The position numbers and the translations under genes are program-made. A stretch of DNA of 64,000 bases from UBA7359 sp963976795 (GTDB taxonomy: Bacteria > Pseudomonadota > Gammaproteobacteria > Eutrophobiales > Eutrophobiaceae): contig CAXBLT010000002.1 of assembly GCA_963976795.1 (NCBI GenBank), positions 1 through 64,000 of the forward strand, read 5' to 3'. The notes beneath the pieces were generated by a model. The model ran no database searches. It was not told the DNA's origin and saw only the letters and a list, made by a program, of their open reading frames with translations. Shown in pieces: positions 32,534 through 41,361 of this stretch (position 1 is the first letter of the stretch; each line of letters starts with the position of its first letter).

Positions 32534-34046
32534 ATTGGTTTTCAGTTAAATCTGTTAACCCTTCGTCTATAGACTGCTTTTCCTTAGCATAATTGTTTCG
32601 AGTCAATTCAACATGCTCAAGGTAGTCTGTATTCACATCTCCTGTGATATATTCTCCAGTAAAACAAGATGTGTCGAACTCTGTAATTTTTTTATTTCCT
32701 TTGTGAGCAGAAGAGACCAAATCCTCTATGTCTTGGTAGACGAGCCAATCAGCTCCAATTTTTTCAGCAACATCCTCGACAGTACAATTGTTAGCAATTA
32801 ACTCACCTACCGTAGGCATATCTATTCCATAAACATTAGGGTAGCGCACTGGTGGTGCTGCTGATGCAACATAAACACGTTTAGCACCCGCCTCTCTTGC
32901 CATTTGTACAATTTCTCTTGAAGTCGTCCCTCTGACAATAGAGTCATCAACAAGTAAAACATTCTTTCCCTTAAATTCTAGTCCAATTGCATTTAACTTT
33001 TGTCGCACTGATTTCTTACGAATACTTTGCCCTGGCATAATGAATGTTCTTGGGATATAGCGGTTTTTTACAAAACCCTCCCGATATTTCACGTCTAATT
33101 TAGTTGCTAAAGGTAAGGCGGCTGTGCGGCTAGTATCGGGGATAGGAATAACAACATCGATATCATGTTTTGGATAGAGGCGAAGAATCTTTTTAGCGAG
33201 CTCTTCTCCCATCCTTAATCGCGCTTTATAGACAGAAATGCCATCTATGATCGAATCAGGTCTGGCTAGATAAACGTGCTCAAATATACAAGGGCTGTAC
33301 TTTGCTTGATCTGAACATTGTGAAGTATGTATTTTACCATCCAGTGTAATAAAAACAGCTTCGCCCGGTTCAATATCGCGTATAAGCTCGAAATCCAGAG
33401 CATTTATAGCAACACTTTCAGACGCGATAATAAATTCCGCTCCACTATCCGTCTCCCGTTTTCCAAAAACAACTGGCCGAATACCATTGGGATCACGAAA
33501 CCCGAGTATACCAACGCCGGTAATCATCGCTACCGCAGCATAACCACCTTTACAGCGGTGATGTAATCGTTTGACTGCATGAAATGCATCATTTGCATCC
33601 AGGTTATCTCGAGGTTTGCCAATTGCGTTTAATTCGTGAGCAAGAATATTTAACAATACCTCGGAATCGGAATTAGTATTCAAATGACGCAAATCATCGC
33701 GCATGAGATCTTCTCTCAAAGTATCAGCGTTAGTTAAGTTGCCATTATGAGCAAGCGTGATGCCGTAAGGGGAATTAACATAAAAGGGCTGAGCTTCTGC
33801 TGAAGATGAGCAACCAGCAGTAGGATAACGAACATGTCCAATTCCCATATTCCCTTTCAGGTTAAGCATATGTCGTGTATGAAATACATCCCGGACAAGG
33901 CCATTATCCTTTCTCAGGTATAACTTACTTTCATCACAAGTCACCATGCCGGCAGCATCTTGCCCTCGATGTTGAAGTACTGTTAAACCATCATATATGG
34001 CCTGATTAACAGGCTGTTTTGCAACAATTCCGATTATACCGCACAT
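32532..34046 (-). CDS. purF: Amidophosphoribosyltransferase
   Basis: The 504-residue enzyme makes phosphoribosylamine from PRPP and glutamine, the first step of purine synthesis. It begins MCGIIGIVAK with no propeptide, so C2 becomes the N-terminal nucleophile of the glutaminase domain. The PRPP-binding loop is LLVDDSIVRGTTSREIV. It is the last gene of the minus-strand block and follows cvpA by 24 bp, the cvpA-purF pair known from E. coli. Confidence 0.96.
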   Translation of the reverse strand: MCGIIGIVAKQPVNQAIYDGLTVLQHRGQDAAGMVTCDESKLYLRKDNGLVRDVFHTRHMLNLKGNMGIGHVRYPTAGCSSSAEAQPFYVNSPYGITLAHNGNLTNADTLREDLMRDDLRHLNTNSDSEVLLNILAHELNAIGKPRDNLDANDAFHAVKRLHHRCKGGYAAVAMITGVGILGFRDPNGIRPVVFGKRETDSGAEFIIASESVAINALDFELIRDIEPGEAVFITLDGKIHTSQCSDQAKYSPCIFEHVYLARPDSIIDGISVYKARLRMGEELAKKILRLYPKHDIDVVIPIPDTSRTAALPLATKLDVKYREGFVKNRYIPRTFIMPGQSIRKKSVRQKLNAIGLEFKGKNVLLVDDSIVRGTTSREIVQMAREAGAKRVYVASAAPPVRYPNVYGIDMPTVGELIANNCTVEDVAEKIGADWLVYQDIEDLVSSAHKGNKKITEFDTSCFTGEYITGDVNTDYLEHVELTRNNYAKEKQSIDEGLTDLTENQ

Positions 34047-34070
34047 GCTGCTGCTATTCTGATGAATTTA

Positions 34071-34580
34071 TTAATCATTTTCACTCGCCTGTTCATATGA
34101 ATGATATTTGGTTATTGACTCTGGTAAAAATCGTGAACTCCATATACTTACACGCTCAAACGGAATAGCTAACTTTGATTGTTCCCACCATGGTTCTTGT
34201 GGGAAAGCAGTAAAACCGGCCATAAAGATGATAACTGCAACGATTAATCCGCCTAAGCCCATACCAAAAAATAATCCTAATATCCTATCCGCTGCTGTAA
34301 GCCCAGTTCTTCCTAATAACTTTACTACGAAATAACTTATGCCGCTCATTATCAGCAAACTTAGAATAAATAAAGCTATAAACGCCAGAACAATCCTTAA
34401 GATTGGTGTATCGACATAATTTTCCAGTAGGGGTGAAAAATAGGGTACTAGTTTTATTGAAAGGCCTAAGGAAACAGCCCAGGATAATAATGAAAACAGT
34501 ATATTCAAAAAACCATAAAAAACACCCACAATTGTGGGTAATGCAATTAGACAGAGGATGGCTATATCGGCTGTAGACAT
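34071..34580 (-). CDS. cvpA: Colicin V production family membrane protein
   Basis: The 169-residue protein has four predicted transmembrane helices (IAILCLIALPTIVGVFYGF; ILFSLLSWAVSLGLSI; IVLAFIALFILSLLIMSG; GMGLGGLIVAVIIFMAGFTA) and the GLTAADRILGLFFG motif of the CvpA family. The name comes from a colicin V export phenotype; a role in envelope homeostasis is likely. It lies between the SPOR-domain gene and purF, as in many gammaproteobacteria. Confidence 0.93.
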   Translation of the reverse strand: MSTADIAILCLIALPTIVGVFYGFLNILFSLLSWAVSLGLSIKLVPYFSPLLENYVDTPILRIVLAFIALFILSLLIMSGISYFVVKLLGRTGLTAADRILGLFFGMGLGGLIVAVIIFMAGFTAFPQEPWWEQSKLAIPFERVSIWSSRFLPESITKYHSYEQASEND

Positions 34581-34614
34581 TGTAGAGATATTAGATTTTT
34601 AAGTTAATTAAAAA

Positions 34615-35220
34615 TTATGGATAATTCAATACTATCCCATCTAACTTCGTGTTTTCTTTAATTCTTTTTAACAAAGCATCAGCATCCGAGCGCAATAATT
34701 CTGGCCCGACCCTAACTCTGTACGCAATTTCATTATTTTGCTCTAATGGTTCGACGAATGCTGGAAACCCTGATTTCCTAAGTGTTAAATTCAGTTTATC
34801 TGCATTGACTTTACTTGAAAAGCTGCCTAATTGTACTACCCATGCGGTCAGACCCACTTGTTTATCCGCTATTGTTTTGTTTGGTTTCGAGGTTTTCGAA
34901 CTAGCATCTCTCCCACTAATTAAGTCTGATTTTGAAGGTAGCCCCATATTTGGTTTAGCTTCCGATTCACCTTTTGTAGCTTCAGTCGCAGACTGTTCGT
35001 CTATCTTTTCAACATCCGTATTAACCTGAATATCTGGAGTCTCCAAATTATTAAGCGGGATTAATCTGGAATTAAACTTTTCTATCGTTCGTTCTGGAAT
35101 ATTAGTCTCTGTAATAGATTCAGTGTCTATAGGCCCAGTTAAAAACATTGGTATAAAGACAACAGCAATGGCAATCAAGACTGCTGCACCAACTAATCGT
35201 TCTTTTAAGCGTTGATGCAT
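34615..35220 (-). CDS. SPOR-domain protein, DedD-like
   Basis: The 201-residue protein has a short cytoplasmic start, one transmembrane helix (VGAAVLIAIAVVFIPMFLTG, residues ~10-29), a variable low-complexity linker and a C-terminal SPOR domain (AWVVQLGSFSSKVNADKLNL to ENTKLDGIVLNYP). SPOR domains bind denuded peptidoglycan at the division septum. The helix followed by the GPIDTES-like segment is typical of DedD. It is 5 bp after folC, the conserved neighbour of this family. Confidence 0.88.
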   Translation of the reverse strand: MHQRLKERLVGAAVLIAIAVVFIPMFLTGPIDTESITETNIPERTIEKFNSRLIPLNNLETPDIQVNTDVEKIDEQSATEATKGESEAKPNMGLPSKSDLISGRDASSKTSKPNKTIADKQVGLTAWVVQLGSFSSKVNADKLNLTLRKSGFPAFVEPLEQNNEIAYRVRVGPELLRSDADALLKRIKENTKLDGIVLNYP

Positions 35221-35225
35221 CTAAT

Positions 35226-36554
35226 TTAGGGTAACTCCTGATATAAATGCTCAAGCGCGGCGCCTACCGTTAGAAAAGATCCGGTAACAATAATTCTATC
35301 ACCCGTCATAGATAACTCATCAAGCTGCTCCAGAGCATACCCAACATTTGCATATTCGACTACGTTTTCACTTATACCCAATGACTTGAGTTCTGAAATT
35401 AAGGTTTTGGCGTCACTCCCTCGCTCTTCGGTTAGCGTAATGATATTCCAGCTATCTGCTATATTATTTAACACCTTAAACACTTCAGGATGATCTTTAT
35501 CTTTGAGCATACCCACAATTAAATGCGTTTGCCCTAAACATGGAATCTTATTTATGTTTTTTACCAACACCCTGACCGATTCACTATTGTGAGCGACATC
35601 TAATATCTTTGGCACCCTGCCAGGTATAAATTGCATACGTCCATTGAGTCGAAAACTACTAAGCCCTTGCTTAATATTTTCAAGGCTGACCGGGTAGTCA
35701 TGTTTTATTTTTTCTAATACCATTAATACTCCCGCTGCATTTTGTAATTGAAAATCACAAAACTGCATAGGTCTAGGTAAATGTTCGAAAAGAATATTAT
35801 TTGTCTCCCATGACCATTCACCATGACCTATAGTCAACTTATAATCACGGTCTAATACACTCAACGGGGTACCCAAAGCATCGGCACAATCAAGTAGGCT
35901 TTGTGGCGGATTATCATCAGAACAGACAGCGGGCGCCTTGTTTCTAAAGATACCAGCCTTTTCTCTAGCTATGCTCTCACGATTGTCACCAAGCCATTGC
36001 TGATGATCAATATCGATACTTGTAATTAATGCAGCATCGGCATCAAGTACATTTACTGCATCAAGCCGACCACCAAGCCCCACTTCGAGAACAGCCAAAT
36101 CGACGTTATGTTGACGAAAGAGATCCAGTGCTGCCAGCGTTCCGAATTCAAAATAGGTTAATGAGATTTCACCACGCGCTCGATCTATTCGATCAAATGA
36201 TTCACAGAGTTCAGAGTCAGACACTCCAACACCATTTATACAGATGCGTTCATTATATCGAAGTAAATGCGGCGATGTATACCGGCCTACTTTGTAGTCC
36301 GCGTTGCGTAGAATTTTATCAAGCATTGTGATGCTAGAACCTTTGCCATTGGTTCCTGCAACGCTAATAACGTTATATGCAGGTTTGAGCAAACCCATAT
36401 TATTTGCTACACGACGACACCGTTCTAAACCTAATTCAATCGCTGTGAAATGTAAGCTTTCTTGCCACTCTAACCATTTTTCAAGGCTATTAAACCTTAA
36501 TTGGCCAAGGTGTGTTCCAGACTTAGAGATTGATTTAATTTTACTAGTCATCAT
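35226..36554 (-). CDS. folC: Dihydrofolate synthase / folylpolyglutamate synthase
   Basis: The 442-residue Mur-ligase-type enzyme adds glutamate to dihydropteroate and to folates. The ATP loop is ISVAGTNGKGSS, and the Mur-ligase motifs VLEVGLGGRLDAVN and LDVAHNSESV are present. It lies between accD and the SPOR gene with small gaps. Its start region (MMTSKIKSISKSGTHLGQLR) is somewhat long, and the second methionine is equally possible. Confidence 0.95.
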   Translation of the reverse strand: MMTSKIKSISKSGTHLGQLRFNSLEKWLEWQESLHFTAIELGLERCRRVANNMGLLKPAYNVISVAGTNGKGSSITMLDKILRNADYKVGRYTSPHLLRYNERICINGVGVSDSELCESFDRIDRARGEISLTYFEFGTLAALDLFRQHNVDLAVLEVGLGGRLDAVNVLDADAALITSIDIDHQQWLGDNRESIAREKAGIFRNKAPAVCSDDNPPQSLLDCADALGTPLSVLDRDYKLTIGHGEWSWETNNILFEHLPRPMQFCDFQLQNAAGVLMVLEKIKHDYPVSLENIKQGLSSFRLNGRMQFIPGRVPKILDVAHNSESVRVLVKNINKIPCLGQTHLIVGMLKDKDHPEVFKVLNNIADSWNIITLTEERGSDAKTLISELKSLGISENVVEYANVGYALEQLDELSMTGDRIIVTGSFLTVGAALEHLYQELP

Positions 36555-36575
36555 TAGTGCGAAGCACGATTTAAA

Positions 36576-37439
36576 TCACGCAGTTAATGCTTGATGAGTT
36601 AACATTGATAACAACTTACTGATTCTGTCACGTAACTCTCTACGATCGACAATCATATCAATATCACCATTTTCAAGTAAAAACTCACTACGCTGAAAAC
36701 CTTCAGGCAGCGTCTCTCGAACTGTTTGCTCAATAACTCTCGGCCCAGCAAAACCAATTAACGCATTAGGTTCGGCAATGTTAATATCACCAAGCATCGC
36801 CAAACTTGCTGAGACACCTCCCATTGTTGGATCAGTTAGCACAGAAATATAAGGCAATCCCTTGTTACGCAGGATAGCTATCGCTGCAGATGTCTTCGCC
36901 ATTTGCATTAGGGAGAACAATGCTTCTTGCATCCTTGCGCCACCACTTGTAGAAAAGCAAATTAATGAGGCATTCATCTCAATTGCTGCCTCAACGGCAA
37001 GCACAAATCGCTCACCTACAACTGAACCCATAGAACCACCCATAAAATTGAATTCAAATGCACAGGCAACGACGGGTAAACCTTTTAATTTTCCCGTCAT
37101 AACTATTAGTGCATCATCCTCACCCGTTTTCTTTTGTGATTGATTGAGTCTATCTTTGTATTTTTTATTATCACGAAACTTCAGGATATCAACCGGTTTA
37201 ACCTCAGCGCCTATCTCAACTCTGTTCTCAATATCCAAAAAAGACTCCAGACGTACTCGCGCACTAATCCGCATGTGATGGTCACATTTAGGACAAACTT
37301 CATTATTTCTGTCGAGTTCTGCACGATACAATACGGAATTACATTCTTGACACTTTGTCCAGACACCTTCCGGCACAGTACGGCGTGTTGTCCCATTCGT
37401 TTTGTTGCGCGACGGTAATATTTTTTTAAACCAACTCAT
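36576..37439 (-). CDS. accD: Acetyl-CoA carboxylase carboxyltransferase subunit beta
   Basis: The 287-residue subunit carries a four-cysteine zinc finger C30/C33 (KCQEC) and C49/C52 (CPKC), then the carboxyltransferase crotonase-like fold (STSGGARMQEALFSLMQMAK, DPTMGGVSASLAMLGD, GFAGPRVIEQTVRE). It transfers carboxyl from biotin to acetyl-CoA. It follows trpA by 9 bp and precedes folC, as in Pseudomonas-like clusters. Confidence 0.97.
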   Translation of the reverse strand: MSWFKKILPSRNKTNGTTRRTVPEGVWTKCQECNSVLYRAELDRNNEVCPKCDHHMRISARVRLESFLDIENRVEIGAEVKPVDILKFRDNKKYKDRLNQSQKKTGEDDALIVMTGKLKGLPVVACAFEFNFMGGSMGSVVGERFVLAVEAAIEMNASLICFSTSGGARMQEALFSLMQMAKTSAAIAILRNKGLPYISVLTDPTMGGVSASLAMLGDINIAEPNALIGFAGPRVIEQTVRETLPEGFQRSEFLLENGDIDMIVDRRELRDRISKLLSMLTHQALTA

Positions 37440-37448
37440 ATTTACTTG

Positions 37449-38258
37449 TCACCTAATATTGTCTAGTGCAGTTCGCAAGGAATTCATGAATGCTGCTACT
37501 TCCGATTTCATTTTTTCAACATCTCCTGCATGTTCTGTAATTCTTTCAACCAAGGCACTCCCAACAACGACAGCATCACTAACCCTTCCAACAGCTTCTG
37601 CTATTTGCGGATCCTTAATTCCAAATCCAACACCTAAAGGTAATGAAGTTTTGCTGCGAATCTCATTCAATTTATCATCAACAGCTTTGACATCCAGTTG
37701 ATTACTGCCTGTTACACCTTTCAAAGAGACATAATACAGAAAGCCAGAGGCCGCTTTACATATTCTGTCCAGACGCGCCCCTTTTGTTGTCGGTGAGATC
37801 AGGAATATCTGATCTATGCCAAAAGGTTTTATAACCTCAGCGAATTCGGCAGATTCCTCCGGCGGAAGATCAACAATAATTAGCCCGTCAACTCCTGCAC
37901 TTGCTGCCTTTTCAACAAAAATGTCATAACCCATCACTTCTACAGGGTTCAGATATCCCATTAAAATAACCGGAGTAGTTTCGTTTTTTGTCCTGAATTC
38001 CTTAACTATATTAAATACATCATCCGTATTAGTGCCATTTAACAAGGCGCGTTCACTTGCGCGTTGAATCACCGGACCATCCGCCATTGGGTCTGAGAAA
38101 GGGACGCCTAATTCAATGATATCAGCCCCCCCGTCCGTCAAAATATGCATTAATTCAACCGTCATGTCGAGAGAGGGATCACCTACAGTAATAAATGGAA
38201 TTAGTGCTTTTTTATTATTATTTTTAAGTGCGCTAAAGCACGCTTCAATTCTGCTCAT
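37449..38258 (-). CDS. trpA: Tryptophan synthase alpha chain
   Basis: The 269-residue TIM barrel cleaves indole-glycerol phosphate. The catalytic glutamate is in IIELGVPFSDP and the aspartate in DPMADGPVIQRAS; the phosphate site is VGFGIKDPQIA. Unusually, it is separated from trpB by a 63-residue gene and about 300 bp in total rather than overlapping it. Confidence 0.96.
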   Translation of the reverse strand: MSRIEACFSALKNNNKKALIPFITVGDPSLDMTVELMHILTDGGADIIELGVPFSDPMADGPVIQRASERALLNGTNTDDVFNIVKEFRTKNETTPVILMGYLNPVEVMGYDIFVEKAASAGVDGLIIVDLPPEESAEFAEVIKPFGIDQIFLISPTTKGARLDRICKAASGFLYYVSLKGVTGSNQLDVKAVDDKLNEIRSKTSLPLGVGFGIKDPQIAEAVGRVSDAVVVGSALVERITEHAGDVEKMKSEVAAFMNSLRTALDNIR

Positions 38259-38343
38259 AAATTTGTTAATTTGAAAATATAAATATAAATATAAATAAAA
38301 AATGAAAATTAAGTTTATTGTGAATAACTAACAACTCACTATT

Positions 38344-38535
38344 TTACTCTTTTATCCCAAGTTTCAATTCAAGCAACTCGATTGCCATATCAGGTATTTC
38401 TTTATGATTCCTCGACTCATGTGATAACAACCAGGTATCTACTTCGGCTCGTTTAACTTTCAGTAATTCAGCAAGTTGCAATCGATCCAGATCTCGGTCA
38501 GTCATTATTTCCATCAAACGTTCACGGTTATTCAT
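38344..38535 (-). CDS. Small helical, possible DNA-binding protein between trpB and trpA
   Basis: The 63-residue protein (MNNRERLMEIMTDRDLDRLQ start) contains QLAELLKVKRAEVDTWLLS, which has the look of a Cro/XRE helix-turn-helix although the usual glycine turn is absent. It is in-frame and co-oriented, 18 bp after trpB and 85 bp before trpA, so it is probably part of the trp transcript. It is acidic at the C-terminus. I recognise no named family. The AT-rich stretch 38259-38343 after it shows no clear terminator. Confidence 0.6.
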   Translation of the reverse strand: MNNRERLMEIMTDRDLDRLQLAELLKVKRAEVDTWLLSHESRNHKEIPDMAIELLELKLGIKE

Positions 38536-38553
38536 AATCTCTGATTTCCGGTT

Positions 38554-39792
38554 TTAAAGTGTAATCCCTTCATGTGCAGCAACGGTGTGAATGTCTTTAT
38601 CTCCACGACCTGATAAATTAGCAATAATTATCGCATCTTTAGCCATTTTCGGGGCAATTTTTGCTGTATAGGCTAATGCATGACTTGATTCCAATGCGGG
38701 GATAATACCTTCTATGCGTGTCAGATCATGGAAAGCTTGCAGCGCCTCGATATCAGTGACTGAGACATAATTAGCTCGGCCATTATCTTTTAACCATGCA
38801 TGCTCTGGCCCGACACCCGGATAATCCAAACCTGCTGAGATTGAGTGTGTTTCAATTATTTGGCCATATTTATCTTCCATAAGATATGTACGATTACCAT
38901 GCAAAACGCCCGGTTTTCCCGCGTTCAAAGGAGCCGCATGATGTCCTGTCTCGATACCTTCCCCCGCTGCCTCAACACCATAAATAGATACTTCTTTATC
39001 ATCTAGAAAGGCATGAAACATCCCAATAGCATTTGAACCACCGCCGACACAAGCAACCAGGGCATCTGGGAGACATCCAGCCTGCTCAAAGCATTGTTGG
39101 CGTACCTCACGTCCCACTACCGCATTAAAATCCCTTACCATCGCAGGATATGGGTGTGGTCCAGCAACGGTTCCAATAATGTAAAATGTATCATCGACAT
39201 TAGTTACCCAGTCCCGCATCGCTTCATTTAAAGCATCTTTTAAAGTTTTTGAACCCGCTTCAACTGAGACTACAGTTGCCCCAAGCAGCTTCATACGAAA
39301 GACATTCATAGCTTGTCTTTGGATATCTTCAGCGCCCATATAAACGACACATTCCATACCATAACGTGCAGCAACTGTCGCAGTTGCAACACCATGTTGA
39401 CCGGCACCAGTCTCTGCAATTACGCGACGTTTGCCCATTAACTTCGCTAACAATGCCTGGCCAACTGTATTATTTATTTTATGCGCACCTGTATGGTTCA
39501 AGTCTTCACGCTTCAAATATATTTGAGCGCCACCAAGCTGCTCACTCCAGCGCTCTGCGTGATATAGTGGCGAGGGCCGCCCCACATAATGTTTTAAATC
39601 ATGCTCGAATTCAGCAATAAACTCCGGATCATTTATATATTTTTTGTATGCTTGTTCAAGTTCTTCTAATGGCCCCATTAAGGTTTCAGAGACAAACCGA
39701 CCTCCATATGACCCGAAGTGGCCGCGCTTATCAGGCATAGTCATAAATGATTCAATTTCTGGAGTCTCACTTTTTTTATTCGTTTCAGGCAT
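38554..39792 (-). CDS. trpB: Tryptophan synthase beta chain
   Basis: The 412-residue PLP enzyme joins indole and serine. K105 in REDLNHTGAHKINN binds PLP, the phosphate loop is VGGGSNAIGMF and the C-terminal SGRGDKDI motif is intact. It overlaps trpF by 8 bp (ATGCCTGA), so the two are coupled. The N-terminus is about 15 residues longer than usual before MTMPDKRGHFGSYGGRF; an internal start at residue 17 or 19 cannot be excluded. Confidence 0.96.
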   Translation of the reverse strand: MPETNKKSETPEIESFMTMPDKRGHFGSYGGRFVSETLMGPLEELEQAYKKYINDPEFIAEFEHDLKHYVGRPSPLYHAERWSEQLGGAQIYLKREDLNHTGAHKINNTVGQALLAKLMGKRRVIAETGAGQHGVATATVAARYGMECVVYMGAEDIQRQAMNVFRMKLLGATVVSVEAGSKTLKDALNEAMRDWVTNVDDTFYIIGTVAGPHPYPAMVRDFNAVVGREVRQQCFEQAGCLPDALVACVGGGSNAIGMFHAFLDDKEVSIYGVEAAGEGIETGHHAAPLNAGKPGVLHGNRTYLMEDKYGQIIETHSISAGLDYPGVGPEHAWLKDNGRANYVSVTDIEALQAFHDLTRIEGIIPALESSHALAYTAKIAPKMAKDAIIIANLSGRGDKDIHTVAAHEGITL

Positions 39793-40414
39793 TCATAGTC
39801 TCACTAATAAATTTTTTAATTTTATCGGGGTCTTTTATCCCTTTATCTTTCTCAACGCCACCGCTTACATCTACGGCATAAGGGTGTACTTGAGATATTG
39901 CTTTTTTCACATTATTGTCGTCCAAACCGCCAGCAAGGATAATCGGTTTCGACAAATTACTTGGGATGACATCCCAGTTAAAAGCTTTTCCAGTACCTCC
40001 GGGAACTCCTTTTACGTAAGCGTCAAGTAATAATGCCTTCGCCGAAGGATACTTTTCAATTTCATCAGGCAAACAAACACTTTCAGTCATTCTGACTGCT
40101 TTAATATAAGGCCTATTGTATAAAGCGCAAGCTTGTTCCGTTTCTTCTCCATGAAACTGGAGGGTATCAATCGCAACTTCTTTAATTACCTCATTAATAT
40201 ACGCATCATCAGCATTCACAAACAGGGCAACACAGTTAATAAAAGGTGGAATATTATCCGTAATTTGTTTGGCTAGACTAATTGATACATTGCGTGGACT
40301 AACATCATAAAATACGAGACCAATTGCGTCAGCACCTGCCGCAACAGCAGCATGTGCATCTTTAAGATTTGTGATACCACAAATCTTCACGCGAGTACGT
40401 TTTAGACGTTCCAT
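39785..40414 (-). CDS. trpF: Phosphoribosylanthranilate isomerase
   Basis: The 209-residue TIM barrel has the catalytic cysteine in VKICGITNLKDA and the catalytic aspartate region DAYVKGVPGGTGKAFNW, with the phosphate site PYAVDVSGGVEKDKG. It follows truA by 33 bp, the standard truA-trpF order of gammaproteobacteria. trpC, trpD and trpE/G are not here. Confidence 0.95.
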   Translation of the reverse strand: MERLKRTRVKICGITNLKDAHAAVAAGADAIGLVFYDVSPRNVSISLAKQITDNIPPFINCVALFVNADDAYINEVIKEVAIDTLQFHGEETEQACALYNRPYIKAVRMTESVCLPDEIEKYPSAKALLLDAYVKGVPGGTGKAFNWDVIPSNLSKPIILAGGLDDNNVKKAISQVHPYAVDVSGGVEKDKGIKDPDKIKKFISETMNA

Positions 40415-40447
40415 TCCTTCAATTCTTGCTTACTATAAAATTAGTTA

Positions 40448-41239
40448 TTAACGACAAATTCCAAATTTATCTAATATCGATCTTGCACCAGGAATAGCAA
40501 ATCGTTCCGGATACTGAATATTGACTAGATATAATCCATCAGGCGAAGCAGTTACCCCTCCAATCGTTCTATCTTTCGCTGCTAATACCTCTGCTGCCCA
40601 ATTTACTTCTTTTTTACCTATGCCGATAGCTATTAATACGCCCGCTATGTTCCTGACCATATGGTGTAGAAAGGCATTTGCAGTTAGTGTTATCACTAAC
40701 CAGTCTTCCAGTCTATCAATCTCAAGGTTGTGTATTGTTCTGATAGGTGAATTCGCCTGACAAGCAACTGCTCTATACGAAGTAAAGTCATGCTGCCCGA
40801 TAAAACAAGATGAAGCTTGTTTCATTTTACTAAAATCAAGAGGTCTACATTCCCAGGAAACTAAACCATTAAATATAGCAGGCCTGGCAGGCCGATTTAA
40901 GATTAAATATTGATAGGTTCTTTGCTCTGCGCTAAATCTTGCATGAAAATCATCATCACAATTTAAAGCCCAGGTAACCGAGATATCTTTTGGAAGTATT
41001 GAATTTGTCCCGAGAACCCAAGCATGAGAATCTCTTACAGCGGATGTTTCGAAGTGAATGACCTGTTGTATCGCATGAACCCCGGTATCAGTCCTGCCCG
41101 CACAATGTATCCTGATACTTTCATCCGCGATCGTTGATAAAGCGATTTCTATAGACTCTTGAATCGTTGGAGAGATAGATTGCCTTTGCCAGCCATAATA
41201 ATTACAACCATTATATTCGACTCCCAGTGCAATCTTCAT
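40448..41239 (-). CDS. truA: tRNA pseudouridine(38-40) synthase
   Basis: The 263-residue enzyme makes pseudouridine in the anticodon stem-loop. The catalytic aspartate D51 lies in CAGRTDTGVHAIQQV. The family ends MVRNIAGVLIAIGIG and ASPDGLYLVNIQYP are present. It lies between fimV and trpF as in Pseudomonas. Confidence 0.95.
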   Translation of the reverse strand: MKIALGVEYNGCNYYGWQRQSISPTIQESIEIALSTIADESIRIHCAGRTDTGVHAIQQVIHFETSAVRDSHAWVLGTNSILPKDISVTWALNCDDDFHARFSAEQRTYQYLILNRPARPAIFNGLVSWECRPLDFSKMKQASSCFIGQHDFTSYRAVACQANSPIRTIHNLEIDRLEDWLVITLTANAFLHHMVRNIAGVLIAIGIGKKEVNWAAEVLAAKDRTIGGVTASPDGLYLVNIQYPERFAIPGARSILDKFGICR

Positions 41240-41361
41240 TCTGGACTGGCCACGCTAATAATTAACGCTAATGATAAAATTAATATGGTTATGCTGAATT
41301 ACTTAAATATTAATGTGTGAGCACTTCTAATTAAATAATTTAGCATTAAATTTGTTTTCTT

